From positions 1 through 37,493 of the forward strand of contig QCBE01000012.1 in NCBI GenBank assembly GCA_003281715.1: 37,493 nucleotides of DNA, given 5' to 3'. Each line of letters starts with the position of its first letter. Within the stretch, counting starts at the first letter, position 1. Under the pieces are notes generated by a model, which was not told the origin of the DNA, made no database searches, and was given only the letters and a program-made list of their open reading frames with translations. The DNA is from Prochlorococcus sp. AG-347-B23. GTDB lineage: Bacteria > Cyanobacteriota > Cyanobacteriia > PCC-6307 > Cyanobiaceae. Position numbers and translations under genes: made by a program. Below, one piece after another: positions 8,329 to 16,213 of this stretch.

Positions 8329-11238
8329 ATGACATCTAAATTTGGTTCTGATTTGTTTATAGATAGGCATCTTGGGTTAGGAGATAATGATGAAAGAATT
8401 ATGCTGAATAAGCTTGGTTTTAATAATATTGATCAATTTATAAATCAAGTTATTCCTGAAGATATTCAGCTTAAAGATAAATCTTCAGAAATATTGCCCC
8501 AAGGTTGTTCAGAAATTGAGGCTTTAAACGAATTAGAAGAGATTGCGAATAAAAATACTAAAATGAGATCACTTATAGGCCTTGGTTATTATGACAATCA
8601 TATGCCTAAAGTAATCCAAAGACATGTTCTTGAAAATCCAAGGTGGTACACCTCTTATACTCCATATCAAGCAGAAATTGCACAAGGAAGATTAGAAGCT
8701 CTATTTAATTTTCAGACTATTGTTTGTGAACTAACAGGATTCCCCGTCGCCAATGCATCTTTGTTGGATGAAGGTACTGCTGCAGCAGAAGCCATGGCCA
8801 TGAGTTTTTCCGCAAGAAAAAATAAATCTTCAAAAGTGTACTTAGTGGAGTCAAATGTTTTTGATCATACTTTTAATGTTCTACAAACCAGAGCAAAACC
8901 TTTGGGAATATCCTTAAAACGCTTTACTCAAAGCAATCTTCCTAATCATGATGATGTTTTTGGAATGTTGTTGCAATTACCTGGTAAAAATGGACAATTA
9001 TATGATCCCACATTCTTAATATCCCAAGCACATAGATCAGAAATTATTGTTACTGCATGTATTGATCCACTAGCACAAGTTTTGATTAAACCAATTTCTG
9101 AATTTGGTGTTGATGTAGCAGTGGGTAGTATGCAAAGATTTGGTGTACCAATGGGTTTTGGCGGCCCCCATGCAGCATATTTTGCTTGTAGTGAAAAATA
9201 TAAAAGGCTGATACCCGGAAGAATTGTTGGGCAAACTCTCTCTAAAAATGGAGAAAAGTCTCTAAGACTAGCATTGCAAACAAGAGAGCAACATATTAGA
9301 AGGGAAAAGGCCACCAGTAATATTTGTACTGCTCAATCTTTATTAGCCATAATTTCTTCTTTTTATGCTATTTATCATGGACCCTCTGGATTAACGAAAA
9401 TTGCTAAGAGATTAGTGGAGTTGAGAATAAATTTAGAATCAAGTTTAGCTGCTTTAGGTTTTGATATTCCTGATGGAATTAGATTTGATAGTGTTGATGT
9501 TTATTCTGAGGACTCCCAGAGGATCCATAATGAAGCTTTAAAAAATGGCTATAACCTAAGAATTCTGCCGTTGGGATCAACTATTGAAAATTCAACTGGA
9601 TTTGGGATCTCTTTAGATGAACTTAGTAATGAAAAAGAAATAAAAGATATTTTGACTTTCATAGCAAACCTTATAGAAAAAGAAGAAGATTTAGAGCATA
9701 TAAAATTTGATAAAGAATTTCATCTTGAAAGTTTAGCTATGAGATCCAGTGCATGGATGCAGCAAGATATATTCACAAATTACCAAAGTGAAACTGAATT
9801 AATGAGATATATATTTCGACTTGCAGAAAAAGATTTTTCTTTGGTAGATGGGATGATGCCATTGGGAAGCTGTACCATGAAGTTAAATTCTGCAGCAGAG
9901 TTAAATCCAGTCTCTTGGGCTAATTTATCTTCCATGCATCCTTTTTCCCCACCAGATCAAACTAAAGGCTATTCAAAAATTATATCTGACCTAGAAAAAT
10001 GGATAAGTGAGATTGTTGGTTTAAAATCAGTTTCTTTTCAACCAAATGCAGGCTCTCAAGGAGAGTTTGCAGGTTTATTGGCAATTAATTCTTATTTTGA
10101 ATCAAAAGGTGAACTGTTAAGAAAAAAATGTTTAATTCCAAAAAGTGCTCATGGAACAAATCCTGCTAGTGCAGTTATGGCAGGTTTTGACGTGTTAACT
10201 GTTGAATGTGATGACGAAGGAAATATTGATTATCAAGATTTGTCAATCAAGGTCAAGAAATTTGATAACCAAATAGGGGCTCTTATGTTGACTTATCCCT
10301 CCACTCATGGAGTTTTTGAATTACAAATTAGAAAGATATGTGATTTAATTCATTCTGTGGGAGGATTTGTCTATTTAGATGGAGCAAATTTGAACGCTCA
10401 GGTTGGATTATGCAAACCTGGAAACTATGGCGTTGATGTTTGTCATTTGAATTTACATAAAACATTCTGCATTCCACATGGAGGTGGTGGTCCAGGAGTA
10501 GGTCCAGTTGCTGCATCAGAAACTTTAAGCCCATACCTTCCTACTCATTCTTTAATGGATAATAATTTATCTAATAGTTGTAATTTCGTATCTTCTGCCA
10601 AGCATGGGAGTGCAAGTATTCTTCCAATAAGTTGGATGTATATAAAAATGGCAGGTCTTAGTGGGTTAAGGAAAGCAACTTCGCACGCAATTTTATCTGC
10701 AAATTATATTGCGCATTCCTTAAAACATAAATTCAAGATTCTCTATAAAGGAAAAAATAATTTTGTCGCACATGAATGTATTTTAGATTTTAGAGATTTA
10801 AAATCCAAAACTGGATTGAGTGTCAATGATTTAGCTAAAAGATTAATTGATTATAGTTTTCACGCCCCCACTATTAGTTGGCCTGTTCCAGAAACCATAA
10901 TGATAGAGCCTACTGAAAGTGAAAGTTTGGCAGAAGTAGATAGATTTTGTGAGGCTATGCTATTGATTGGAGAAGAAATCAGTGAAATAGAAAATAATCA
11001 TGAATTAAAAAATAATAATGTAATAAGTAATGCTCCCCATACGCTGAAAGAGTTAATTGCTGATAATTGGCAATATCCTTATTCAAAAGAAAAGGCTTCT
11101 TTCCCTTATAAAACTCCAACAACTATTAAGTTTTGGTCTTCAGTTTCTAGGATCAATAATGCATATGGCGATCGCAATTTAATTTGTTCTTGCAATGTAA
11201 ATCAAGATGAGACTTTAGAAGAAAAAAAATGTGCTTAA
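8329..11238 (+). CDS. gcvP: glycine dehydrogenase (decarboxylating), glycine cleavage P protein
   Basis: GcvP decarboxylates glycine with PLP and passes the aminomethyl group to the lipoyl arm of GcvH. At 969 residues it is the full-length single-chain form found in cyanobacteria, not the split gcvPA/gcvPB form. The N-terminal half begins with the family block LFIDRHLGLGDND and contains PRWYTSYTPYQAEIAQGRLE and LDEGTAAAEAMAM. The C-terminal half has GSCTMKLNSAAE, the SAHGTNPASA stretch and the PLP lysine K711 in HLNLHKTFCIPHGGGGPG. The last 100 residues include the expected WPVPETIMIEPTESES. The end is slightly Lys/Glu/Cys-rich (CNVNQDETLEEKKCA). It shares an operon with gcvH. Confidence 0.97.
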   Translation: MTSKFGSDLFIDRHLGLGDNDERIMLNKLGFNNIDQFINQVIPEDIQLKDKSSEILPQGCSEIEALNELEEIANKNTKMRSLIGLGYYDNHMPKVIQRHVLENPRWYTSYTPYQAEIAQGRLEALFNFQTIVCELTGFPVANASLLDEGTAAAEAMAMSFSARKNKSSKVYLVESNVFDHTFNVLQTRAKPLGISLKRFTQSNLPNHDDVFGMLLQLPGKNGQLYDPTFLISQAHRSEIIVTACIDPLAQVLIKPISEFGVDVAVGSMQRFGVPMGFGGPHAAYFACSEKYKRLIPGRIVGQTLSKNGEKSLRLALQTREQHIRREKATSNICTAQSLLAIISSFYAIYHGPSGLTKIAKRLVELRINLESSLAALGFDIPDGIRFDSVDVYSEDSQRIHNEALKNGYNLRILPLGSTIENSTGFGISLDELSNEKEIKDILTFIANLIEKEEDLEHIKFDKEFHLESLAMRSSAWMQQDIFTNYQSETELMRYIFRLAEKDFSLVDGMMPLGSCTMKLNSAAELNPVSWANLSSMHPFSPPDQTKGYSKIISDLEKWISEIVGLKSVSFQPNAGSQGEFAGLLAINSYFESKGELLRKKCLIPKSAHGTNPASAVMAGFDVLTVECDDEGNIDYQDLSIKVKKFDNQIGALMLTYPSTHGVFELQIRKICDLIHSVGGFVYLDGANLNAQVGLCKPGNYGVDVCHLNLHKTFCIPHGGGGPGVGPVAASETLSPYLPTHSLMDNNLSNSCNFVSSAKHGSASILPISWMYIKMAGLSGLRKATSHAILSANYIAHSLKHKFKILYKGKNNFVAHECILDFRDLKSKTGLSVNDLAKRLIDYSFHAPTISWPVPETIMIEPTESESLAEVDRFCEAMLLIGEEISEIENNHELKNNNVISNAPHTLKELIADNWQYPYSKEKASFPYKTPTTIKFWSSVSRINNAYGDRNLICSCNVNQDETLEEKKCA
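11168..11175. repeat. single HIP1 octamer (GCGATCGC) inside gcvP
   Basis: The palindrome GCGATCGC, the HIP1 element that is massively over-represented in many freshwater cyanobacteria, occurs once near the 3' end of gcvP. I noticed no second copy. In a genome this AT-rich a lone copy can arise by chance. Confidence 0.5.
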
Positions 11239-11368
11239 AGGACTAGCGTCCCTGTATTTACTTAGTTATTATCAATGTGAATAAAAATTTAATAATTTCT
11301 TATAGAATTTTTTTAAATTTTTTAATTAAAATATTCGAGCATCAAATTTTTTTGGGGTATTTGAAGCT

Positions 11369-11617
11369 ATGACCAAAGATTTTAAATCTGGTAATGTTAA
11401 ACAACTGCCAGTTCAAAACGTCAACTTACCAAATTTTGTAAATAATTTTTCTGGAGATAACTCAAATATTTGTTCCATTGAGGGGACTAATGTTATAAGA
11501 GTACCTTTTGGTAAAAAATTCTCAAAGAAAAAAAGGCCTGAAAAGAATCAAAATATAGCTACTTTAATACTTCCTTTAAGTTCATATAGTAATCCTACGC
11601 CTCCACACGTAGCATAA
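11369..11617 (+). CDS. small unknown basic protein
   Basis: An 82-residue open frame with ATG at 11369 sits in the 394-nt gap between gcvP and the convergent sqdX. I recognise no family. It has no signal peptide or membrane segment. The N-terminal half is Asn-rich and polar (PVQNVNLPNFVNNFSGDNSN). The middle holds TNVIRVPFGKKF, then a cluster of Lys/Arg (KKFSKKKRPEKNQN), and the end is hydrophobic and Pro-rich (TLILPLSSYSNPTPPHVA). Codon use matches the neighbours. A 130-nt AT-rich gap before it could hold its own promoter. That it is a real gene is likely from the frame length in AT-rich DNA and its fit in the gap, but conservation would have to confirm it. Confidence 0.55.
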   Translation: MTKDFKSGNVKQLPVQNVNLPNFVNNFSGDNSNICSIEGTNVIRVPFGKKFSKKKRPEKNQNIATLILPLSSYSNPTPPHVA

Positions 11618-11632
11618 TAATTTAGATCAAAT

Positions 11633-12766
11633 TTAATCTATTTCTTTGAGCGTATCTGAATAATAATTTTGCAGTTGTAACGTTGCTTGATTCCAATCCC
11701 ATTTTTCTGCTTCGTTTCGTGCCTCTTTTCTCATAATTTCTCTTTTATCTTCATTCTCTAGAATTTTTTTTGTTGCTTCAATCAAACTTTGCACCCCATT
11801 ATCTTTTTCATCTGGATCATATAAACAACCATTAATCCCATCGCTAATTATATCTGGAATCCCCCCCTTGTTGGCTCCGATAACTGGACATCCTGCGGCC
11901 ATTGCTTCGAGTAAAACTAAACCAAGTGTTTCTGTACTAGAGGGAAATAAAAATATATCTCCAGAGGCATAGGCGCTAGCAAGTTCATCACCAGATAAAT
12001 ATCCTATGAAATTAGTCTTGGTATTTTCGAAGATTTTTTCAAGCTGGTTTCTATACGGTCCGTCACCTACAAGTGCTAGACAAGCATTAGGGATACTTTC
12101 TAAGACTGGTTTAATTCTCTCAATTTGTTTTTCTGCTGATAATCTTCCTACATAAATCAACAAATAATTTGCATCTTTATGTTTTCCAAATAATTTATCT
12201 CTCATTTTCTCACTTCTTAAATCTGGTCTGAAACTGTAAGTATCTACTCCTCTTTGCCAAAGAGCAGTCCTTTGAATACCTTTATCTTTTAATTCATTGA
12301 CCATAGCGGTGGAAGTACACAAATTTAACAAGGCTTGATTATGAGCTGCTTTAAGTAATTCCCACAAAAGTGGCTCTAGCATACCCATACCGTAATGTTC
12401 CAGATATTTCGGAAGATGAGTATGGTAGCTAGCAATTAAAGGTATATTATTAGTTTTCGCCAACCATATGCCACCTAAGCCAAGTACAGCTGGATTAACA
12501 ACATGTATCAAATCTGGGTTAAATTTTTCTAACTTATCTGCGACTGCAGGACCTGGTAAACCAAGCTTCAACTCTGGGTATAAGGGTAATGGCATTGCAG
12601 CAACTCCCACTACAGTTGCTCCCATATATGATTCTGGACACCCCTCTGGACAAAAAATTATAACTTCATCACCATTTTTTATTAAAAATTCAATTGTTTT
12701 AGTCAGTCTTGTGACTATGCCGTCAACTTTAGGTAAAAAAGTTTCAGTAAACAATGCAATTTTCAC
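11633..12766 (-). CDS. sqdX: sulfoquinovosyldiacylglycerol synthase SqdX (GT4 glycosyltransferase)
   Basis: SqdX transfers sulfoquinovose from UDP-sulfoquinovose to diacylglycerol, the last step in making the sulfolipid SQDG, a major thylakoid lipid that spares phosphate. The 377-residue protein has the GT4/GT-B pattern: an N-terminal glycine-containing loop (FTETFLPKVDGIVTRLTKT), NPAVLGLGGIWLA, YHTHLPKYLEHYG, a nucleotide-sugar segment (LIYVGRLSAEKQIERI) and the C-terminal E-x7-E motif in STETLGLVLLEAMAAGCPV (about residues 279-297). It starts at GTG 12766, 27 nt after sqdB, so the two form a sulfolipid operon. Other GT4 enzymes look alike, but the direct linkage to sqdB makes the assignment strong. 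Confidence 0.93.
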   Translation of the reverse strand: MKIALFTETFLPKVDGIVTRLTKTIEFLIKNGDEVIIFCPEGCPESYMGATVVGVAAMPLPLYPELKLGLPGPAVADKLEKFNPDLIHVVNPAVLGLGGIWLAKTNNIPLIASYHTHLPKYLEHYGMGMLEPLLWELLKAAHNQALLNLCTSTAMVNELKDKGIQRTALWQRGVDTYSFRPDLRSEKMRDKLFGKHKDANYLLIYVGRLSAEKQIERIKPVLESIPNACLALVGDGPYRNQLEKIFENTKTNFIGYLSGDELASAYASGDIFLFPSSTETLGLVLLEAMAAGCPVIGANKGGIPDIISDGINGCLYDPDEKDNGVQSLIEATKKILENEDKREIMRKEARNEAEKWDWNQATLQLQNYYSDTLKEID

Positions 12767-12793
12767 TTTCTTAAGGTAACAATTTCAAAAATT

Positions 12794-13987
12794 TTAATTA
12801 GTCTTTATAGCCTCAGCTTGTTTTTTTGTCCAGGATGAAACACAAGGTATGCGATTAAGATCACATCTATTGGAGTATTTTTTAGCAACTTCAACAACTT
12901 CTTCTAATAAGCCATTATCAAGAGTAGTTGGGTTTAAACCTAATTCTATAAAGCATTTATTATCAACAATTAGATCATTTTCTACTGCTTCATTCCTTGG
13001 ATTTGGTAAATAATTGATATCAGCTCCAGTTAGAGAAGCAACTTTTTTAGCTAGTTCTCCAACTTGATGACTCTCGGTCATTTGATTAAAGATTTTGACT
13101 CTTTCTCCAGATTTTGGAGGATTTTCAAGAGCAAGTTGTACGCATTTTACAGAGTCTTTTATATGTATAAATGCTCTTGTTTGCCCTCCTGTCCCATGAA
13201 CACTTAATGGATATCCAATTGCAGCTTGCATTAGAAATCTGTTTAAAACAGTTCCATAATCTCCGTCATAGTCAAATCGGTTTGTCAATCTAGGATCTTT
13301 TAAAGTTGCTTCTGTATTTGTTCCCCAAACAATCCCTTGATGTAGATCAGTGATCCTTACAAGATCATTTTTGTTGTAGTAAAGAAATAATAATTGATCT
13401 AAAGTTTTAGTCATATGGTATACACTACCTGGGCTTGCAGGGTGTAATATTTCTTCTTCAAAGCGGCTTCCATCAGGTTGTGGAACTTCAACTTTTAGAT
13501 AACCTTCTGGAATTGTTGCACCTCTGTGTGATCCATATCCGTAGACTCCCATTGTTCCTAAATGAACAACATGAATATCTAAATTACTCTCTACTATCGC
13601 AGCAAGTAGGTTGTGGGTGCCATTAACATTATTATCTACTGTATATCTTTTGGTAAAACTCGATTTCATCGAGTATGGTGCTGCTCTTTGTTCTGCAAAA
13701 TGGATCACGGAATCTGGTTTTTCATCAATGAGCAAATTGAGTAATTTTTGATATTGCTTAGAGATATCCATGTTAAGAAATCTCATAGGCTTGCCTCCAG
13801 TCTCTTCCCATGCAGAAAGTCGTTCTGTTATAGAAGAAATTGGAGTTAGTGATTCTACCTCTAGATCAATATCAATTTTTCTACGACTTAAATTGTCGAC
13901 AATAATTACATCATGATTTTGCTCTGCTAAATTCACCGCACAAGGCCAACCGCAAAAACCATCTCCACCTAGAACAATAACTTTCAC
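12794..13987 (-). CDS. sqdB: UDP-sulfoquinovose synthase
   Basis: SqdB converts UDP-glucose and sulfite to UDP-sulfoquinovose, the sugar donor for SQDG. It is an extended short-chain dehydrogenase of 397 residues. The NAD-binding motif GGDGFCGW is at residues 7-14, the catalytic threonine lies in GTMGVYGYG (T145), and the Y190-x3-K194 pair is in SVYHMTK. The family-specific RFDYDGDYGTVLNRF segment and GTGGQTRAFIHI follow. The start is GTG 13987, supported by a GGAG Shine-Dalgarno at 13997-13994 with a 6-nt spacer, one of the few good ribosome sites in the window. The 170-nt gap upstream, before the end of thiG, is AT-rich; TATTAT (14018-14013, minus strand) is a possible -10 element. Confidence 0.97.
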   Translation of the reverse strand: MKVIVLGGDGFCGWPCAVNLAEQNHDVIIVDNLSRRKIDIDLEVESLTPISSITERLSAWEETGGKPMRFLNMDISKQYQKLLNLLIDEKPDSVIHFAEQRAAPYSMKSSFTKRYTVDNNVNGTHNLLAAIVESNLDIHVVHLGTMGVYGYGSHRGATIPEGYLKVEVPQPDGSRFEEEILHPASPGSVYHMTKTLDQLLFLYYNKNDLVRITDLHQGIVWGTNTEATLKDPRLTNRFDYDGDYGTVLNRFLMQAAIGYPLSVHGTGGQTRAFIHIKDSVKCVQLALENPPKSGERVKIFNQMTESHQVGELAKKVASLTGADINYLPNPRNEAVENDLIVDNKCFIELGLNPTTLDNGLLEEVVEVAKKYSNRCDLNRIPCVSSWTKKQAEAIKTN

Positions 13988-14157
13988 TCAGAACTCCAGA
14001 ATTAAAAGATTCATAATATATTTATTAAATTACTACAGCGTGCTTCCACTTTGCGAAAAAACATTGTAAATAGTTTCAAATCTTCTTTCTTAATCCGATA
14101 AATAAAAGCAAATAATAAATTTTTACTTTCTTTTTAAACTTTACTCAATTTAGATAA

Positions 14158-14952
14158 TTAGATAGATATATTTTTTTCCGGCGAACTTGCTACTGCAAAG
14201 TTTTGTTTTTTAATTCTTCCTGCCAGAAAAGCTTGCCTGCCAGCTTTAACACTATAATTTATCGCTTGAGCCATTAGAGGAGGATTTGCAGCTTGTGCTA
14301 TTGCACTATTGATTAGAACACCATCAGCTCCAATTTCCATAGCTTGAGAAGCTTCACTAGGCACTCCAATTCCTGCGTCAATTATTACTGGCACTTTTGC
14401 ATTCTCAATAATAATCCTTATGTTTGATAAATTTAACAAACCTTGCCCGGAGCCAATGGGAGAGCCCAATGGCATTACAGTTGCACAACCTATTTCTTCT
14501 AGTCTTTTTGCAAGAATAGGATCTGCATTGATATAAGGTAGTACAGCGAAACCCTTTTTTATTAAAATTTCGGCTGCTTTAAGAGTTTCTATTGGATCTG
14601 GTAGCAAATACTTTTTGTCAGGAATAACTTCTAACTTCACAAAATTATTTTCTTCTTGACCAGATAATTTTGCAAGTTCTCTACCTAAAATTGCTATTCT
14701 GACTGCCTCATCGGAATTAACACAACCAGCTGTATTAGGAAGCATCCAGTATTTTTCCCAGTTGATCTTTTCGAGTAAATTTTCTCCGGTCTGATCATTT
14801 TTAATTCTTCTAACAGCGACGGTTATAATTTCCGTTTCAGAATTTGACAAACTTTCCACCATATCTTGAGTAGATTTGTATTTGCCAGTACCAACCATTA
14901 ATCTACTGGAAAATTGTTTTCCACCAATTAGTAAAGAAGTATAATTTTTCAT
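14158..14952 (-). CDS. thiG: thiazole synthase ThiG
   Basis: ThiG builds the thiazole phosphate ring of thiamine from 1-deoxyxylulose 5-phosphate, dehydroglycine and ThiS thiocarboxylate. The 264-residue TIM barrel is complete. It contains [12 protein letters not shown] (residues 16-27), VAVRR (45-49), the imine-forming lysine K106 in FVKLEVIPD, the glycine-rich phosphate loops [12 protein letters not shown] and [18 protein letters not shown], and the ending block [13 protein letters not shown] 14952 is 2 nt from the stop of the Ycf37-like gene, so the two are translationally close and in one operon with rplT/rpmI. No TPP riboswitch is visible in front of it; the gene depends on upstream promoters. 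Confidence 0.96.
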   Translation of the reverse strand: MKNYTSLLIGGKQFSSRLMVGTGKYKSTQDMVESLSNSETEIITVAVRRIKNDQTGENLLEKINWEKYWMLPNTAGCVNSDEAVRIAILGRELAKLSGQEENNFVKLEVIPDKKYLLPDPIETLKAAEILIKKGFAVLPYINADPILAKRLEEIGCATVMPLGSPIGSGQGLLNLSNIRIIIENAKVPVIIDAGIGVPSEASQAMEIGADGVLINSAIAQAANPPLMAQAINYSVKAGRQAFLAGRIKKQNFAVASSPEKNISI

Positions 14953-14954
14953 TT

Positions 14955-15512
14955 TTAGAATCCCTTATCTTTAATACCTTTATAAGGTTCATAATTGTTT
15001 CTTTTTTCTAACTCCTTACTTTTTTTAATTGCTGTTTTGTTTTTTGGATCTATCACCAAAACCTTTTGATAAGTTTCATATGCCAAGTCGTACTCAAGTA
15101 AACGCTGTTGTGCTGATGCGAGGTTATTTAGGGCTATAGGATATTCTGGAAGTGATTTTATTGCAGATTTATAGTGTTTAATTGCTTTCTTAAATTCATT
15201 TTGAGCAGCATAAGAAAATCCTAAAGCATTATTTATTATCGCTTTGGCTTCATCAGGTTCATTTTCATAATTTTCAATTGCTTTTAAAAAAGTTTTAGTA
15301 GCTTCAGAATATAATCTTTTTTTTATCTGAATAGATCCAAATTCATATAATTCTGTAGCTTGAGTGAGAGAATCTAAACCTTTCTGCTCGAATTTTACTA
15401 AATTTAATTCCTCACTTCTTGTTTTTAGAAATTGTCTGAATACAAAAATAGAAATTATTATTAATACAACAAAAAGAATTATTAAATAAGATTGAAAGGA
15501 AGATATCTCCAT
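14955..15512 (-). CDS. Ycf37-like TPR protein (photosystem I assembly)
   Basis: The 185-residue protein has one N-terminal membrane helix (about residues 9-25) followed by the basic [10 protein letters not shown] junction and three tetratricopeptide-like repeats (roughly 52-84, 91-122 and 124-157). Repeat landmarks are [34 protein letters not shown] and [19 protein letters not shown]. This layout and these phrases match, from memory, cyanobacterial Ycf37, a thylakoid-bound factor that helps stabilise or assemble photosystem I; plants have the related Pyg7. The C-terminus is short and basic. It lies between rplT (36 nt upstream) and thiG (2 nt downstream). A generic TPR membrane protein is the alternative. 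Confidence 0.72.
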   Translation of the reverse strand: MEISSFQSYLIILFVVLIIISIFVFRQFLKTRSEELNLVKFEQKGLDSLTQATELYEFGSIQIKKRLYSEATKTFLKAIENYENEPDEAKAIINNALGFSYAAQNEFKKAIKHYKSAIKSLPEYPIALNNLASAQQRLLEYDLAYETYQKVLVIDPKNKTAIKKSKELEKRNNYEPYKGIKDKGF

Positions 15513-15548
15513 TATTTATAATTACTTTTCTAGATTATATTCTTTTTT

Positions 15549-15896
15549 CTACTTACTAACGGAAGAAACAATTTTTTCAAAACACTTAGGATCGTTTAAG
15601 GCTAATTGAGCAAGCATTTTTCTGTTGATGATAATTTCTGCATTTTTCATCCCATTTATTAACTTGCTATAGTTTGTTCCATTTATCCTCGCAGATGCGT
15701 TAATTCTAGAGATCCAAAGTCTTCTGAAATCTCTTTTTCTTCTTCTTCTATCCCTATAAGCATTACAAAGAGCCTTCATCACTCTTTGGTTTGCGGTTCT
15801 GAAAAGATTTTTGTTGCCGCCTCTAAAACCTTTTGCAAGATTTAAGATTTTGTTTCTTCTTTTTCTGGCTATGTTGCCTCTTTTTACCCGTGCCAT
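15549..15896 (-). CDS. rplT: 50S ribosomal protein L20
   Basis: L20 is an early-assembling 23S rRNA-binding protein. The 115-residue sequence begins [19 protein letters not shown], has the extended basic N-terminal helix ([23 protein letters not shown]) and the family segment [19 protein letters not shown]. The C-terminal globular part with [20 protein letters not shown] is intact. It follows rpmI by 28 nt. In many bacteria L20 represses its own operon by binding the leader; infC is not next to this pair here, and I see no L20-type pseudoknot in the short leader. Confidence 0.97.
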   Translation of the reverse strand: MARVKRGNIARKRRNKILNLAKGFRGGNKNLFRTANQRVMKALCNAYRDRRRRKRDFRRLWISRINASARINGTNYSKLINGMKNAEIIINRKMLAQLALNDPKCFEKIVSSVSK

Positions 15897-15924
15897 GAAT
15901 ATCTAATAAAAATTGGTTAAAGAT

Positions 15925-16122
15925 TTATGCGTATGGAATCATTAATCTTACATTATCAGCATCTCTTTCATCAACTACGGCTTTTGTTGATAAATGTCTT
16001 TTTAATTTTGAGCTTTTATGATCAAGTAAATGATTATGGAAAGCTCTTCTTCTCATGAATTTACCCGTCGCAGTAGCTTTAAATCTTTTGGCAGCTGATT
16101 TACGAGTTTTTAGTTTAGACAT
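15925..16122 (-). CDS. rpmI: 50S ribosomal protein L35
   Basis: This is a 65-residue, very basic protein with the full L35 pattern: [20 protein letters not shown], then [21 protein letters not shown] and the end VRLMIPYA. It is the first gene of a minus-strand group rpmI-rplT-ycf37-like-thiG and diverges from the SpoIID-family gene across a 91-nt gap. That gap contains a short inverted repeat AGGTT/AACCT (16144-16159) upstream of rpmI whose role is unknown. Confidence 0.97.
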
Positions 16123-16213
16123 TTAAGTCAAATGTGTTTAATTAGGTTAATCTAAACCTTTATACGCATTGGTGCAAATTAAAGTTTTTAATTGATAAGG
16201 AAAGTTCTAATTT

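Noticed and set aside
8946..9314. 122-codon open frame antisense to gcvP
   Set aside because: It sits inside a full-length, motif-complete gcvP; composition is that of a reverse-strand shadow.
11239..11368. Terminator or small RNA after gcvP (GGAC-TAGC-GTCC)
   Set aside because: A 4-bp stem with no following T-run is too weak, and I see no conserved sRNA motif in this AT-rich gap.
12468..12779. 103-codon open frame antisense to sqdX
   Set aside because: It lies wholly over the well-supported sqdX start region and has no recognisable domain; it is a by-product of the sqdX codon pattern.
13988..14157. tRNA or other RNA gene in the 170-nt gap upstream of sqdB
   Set aside because: No cloverleaf, T-arm GTTC motif or strong hairpin is visible; it looks like a promoter-bearing spacer.
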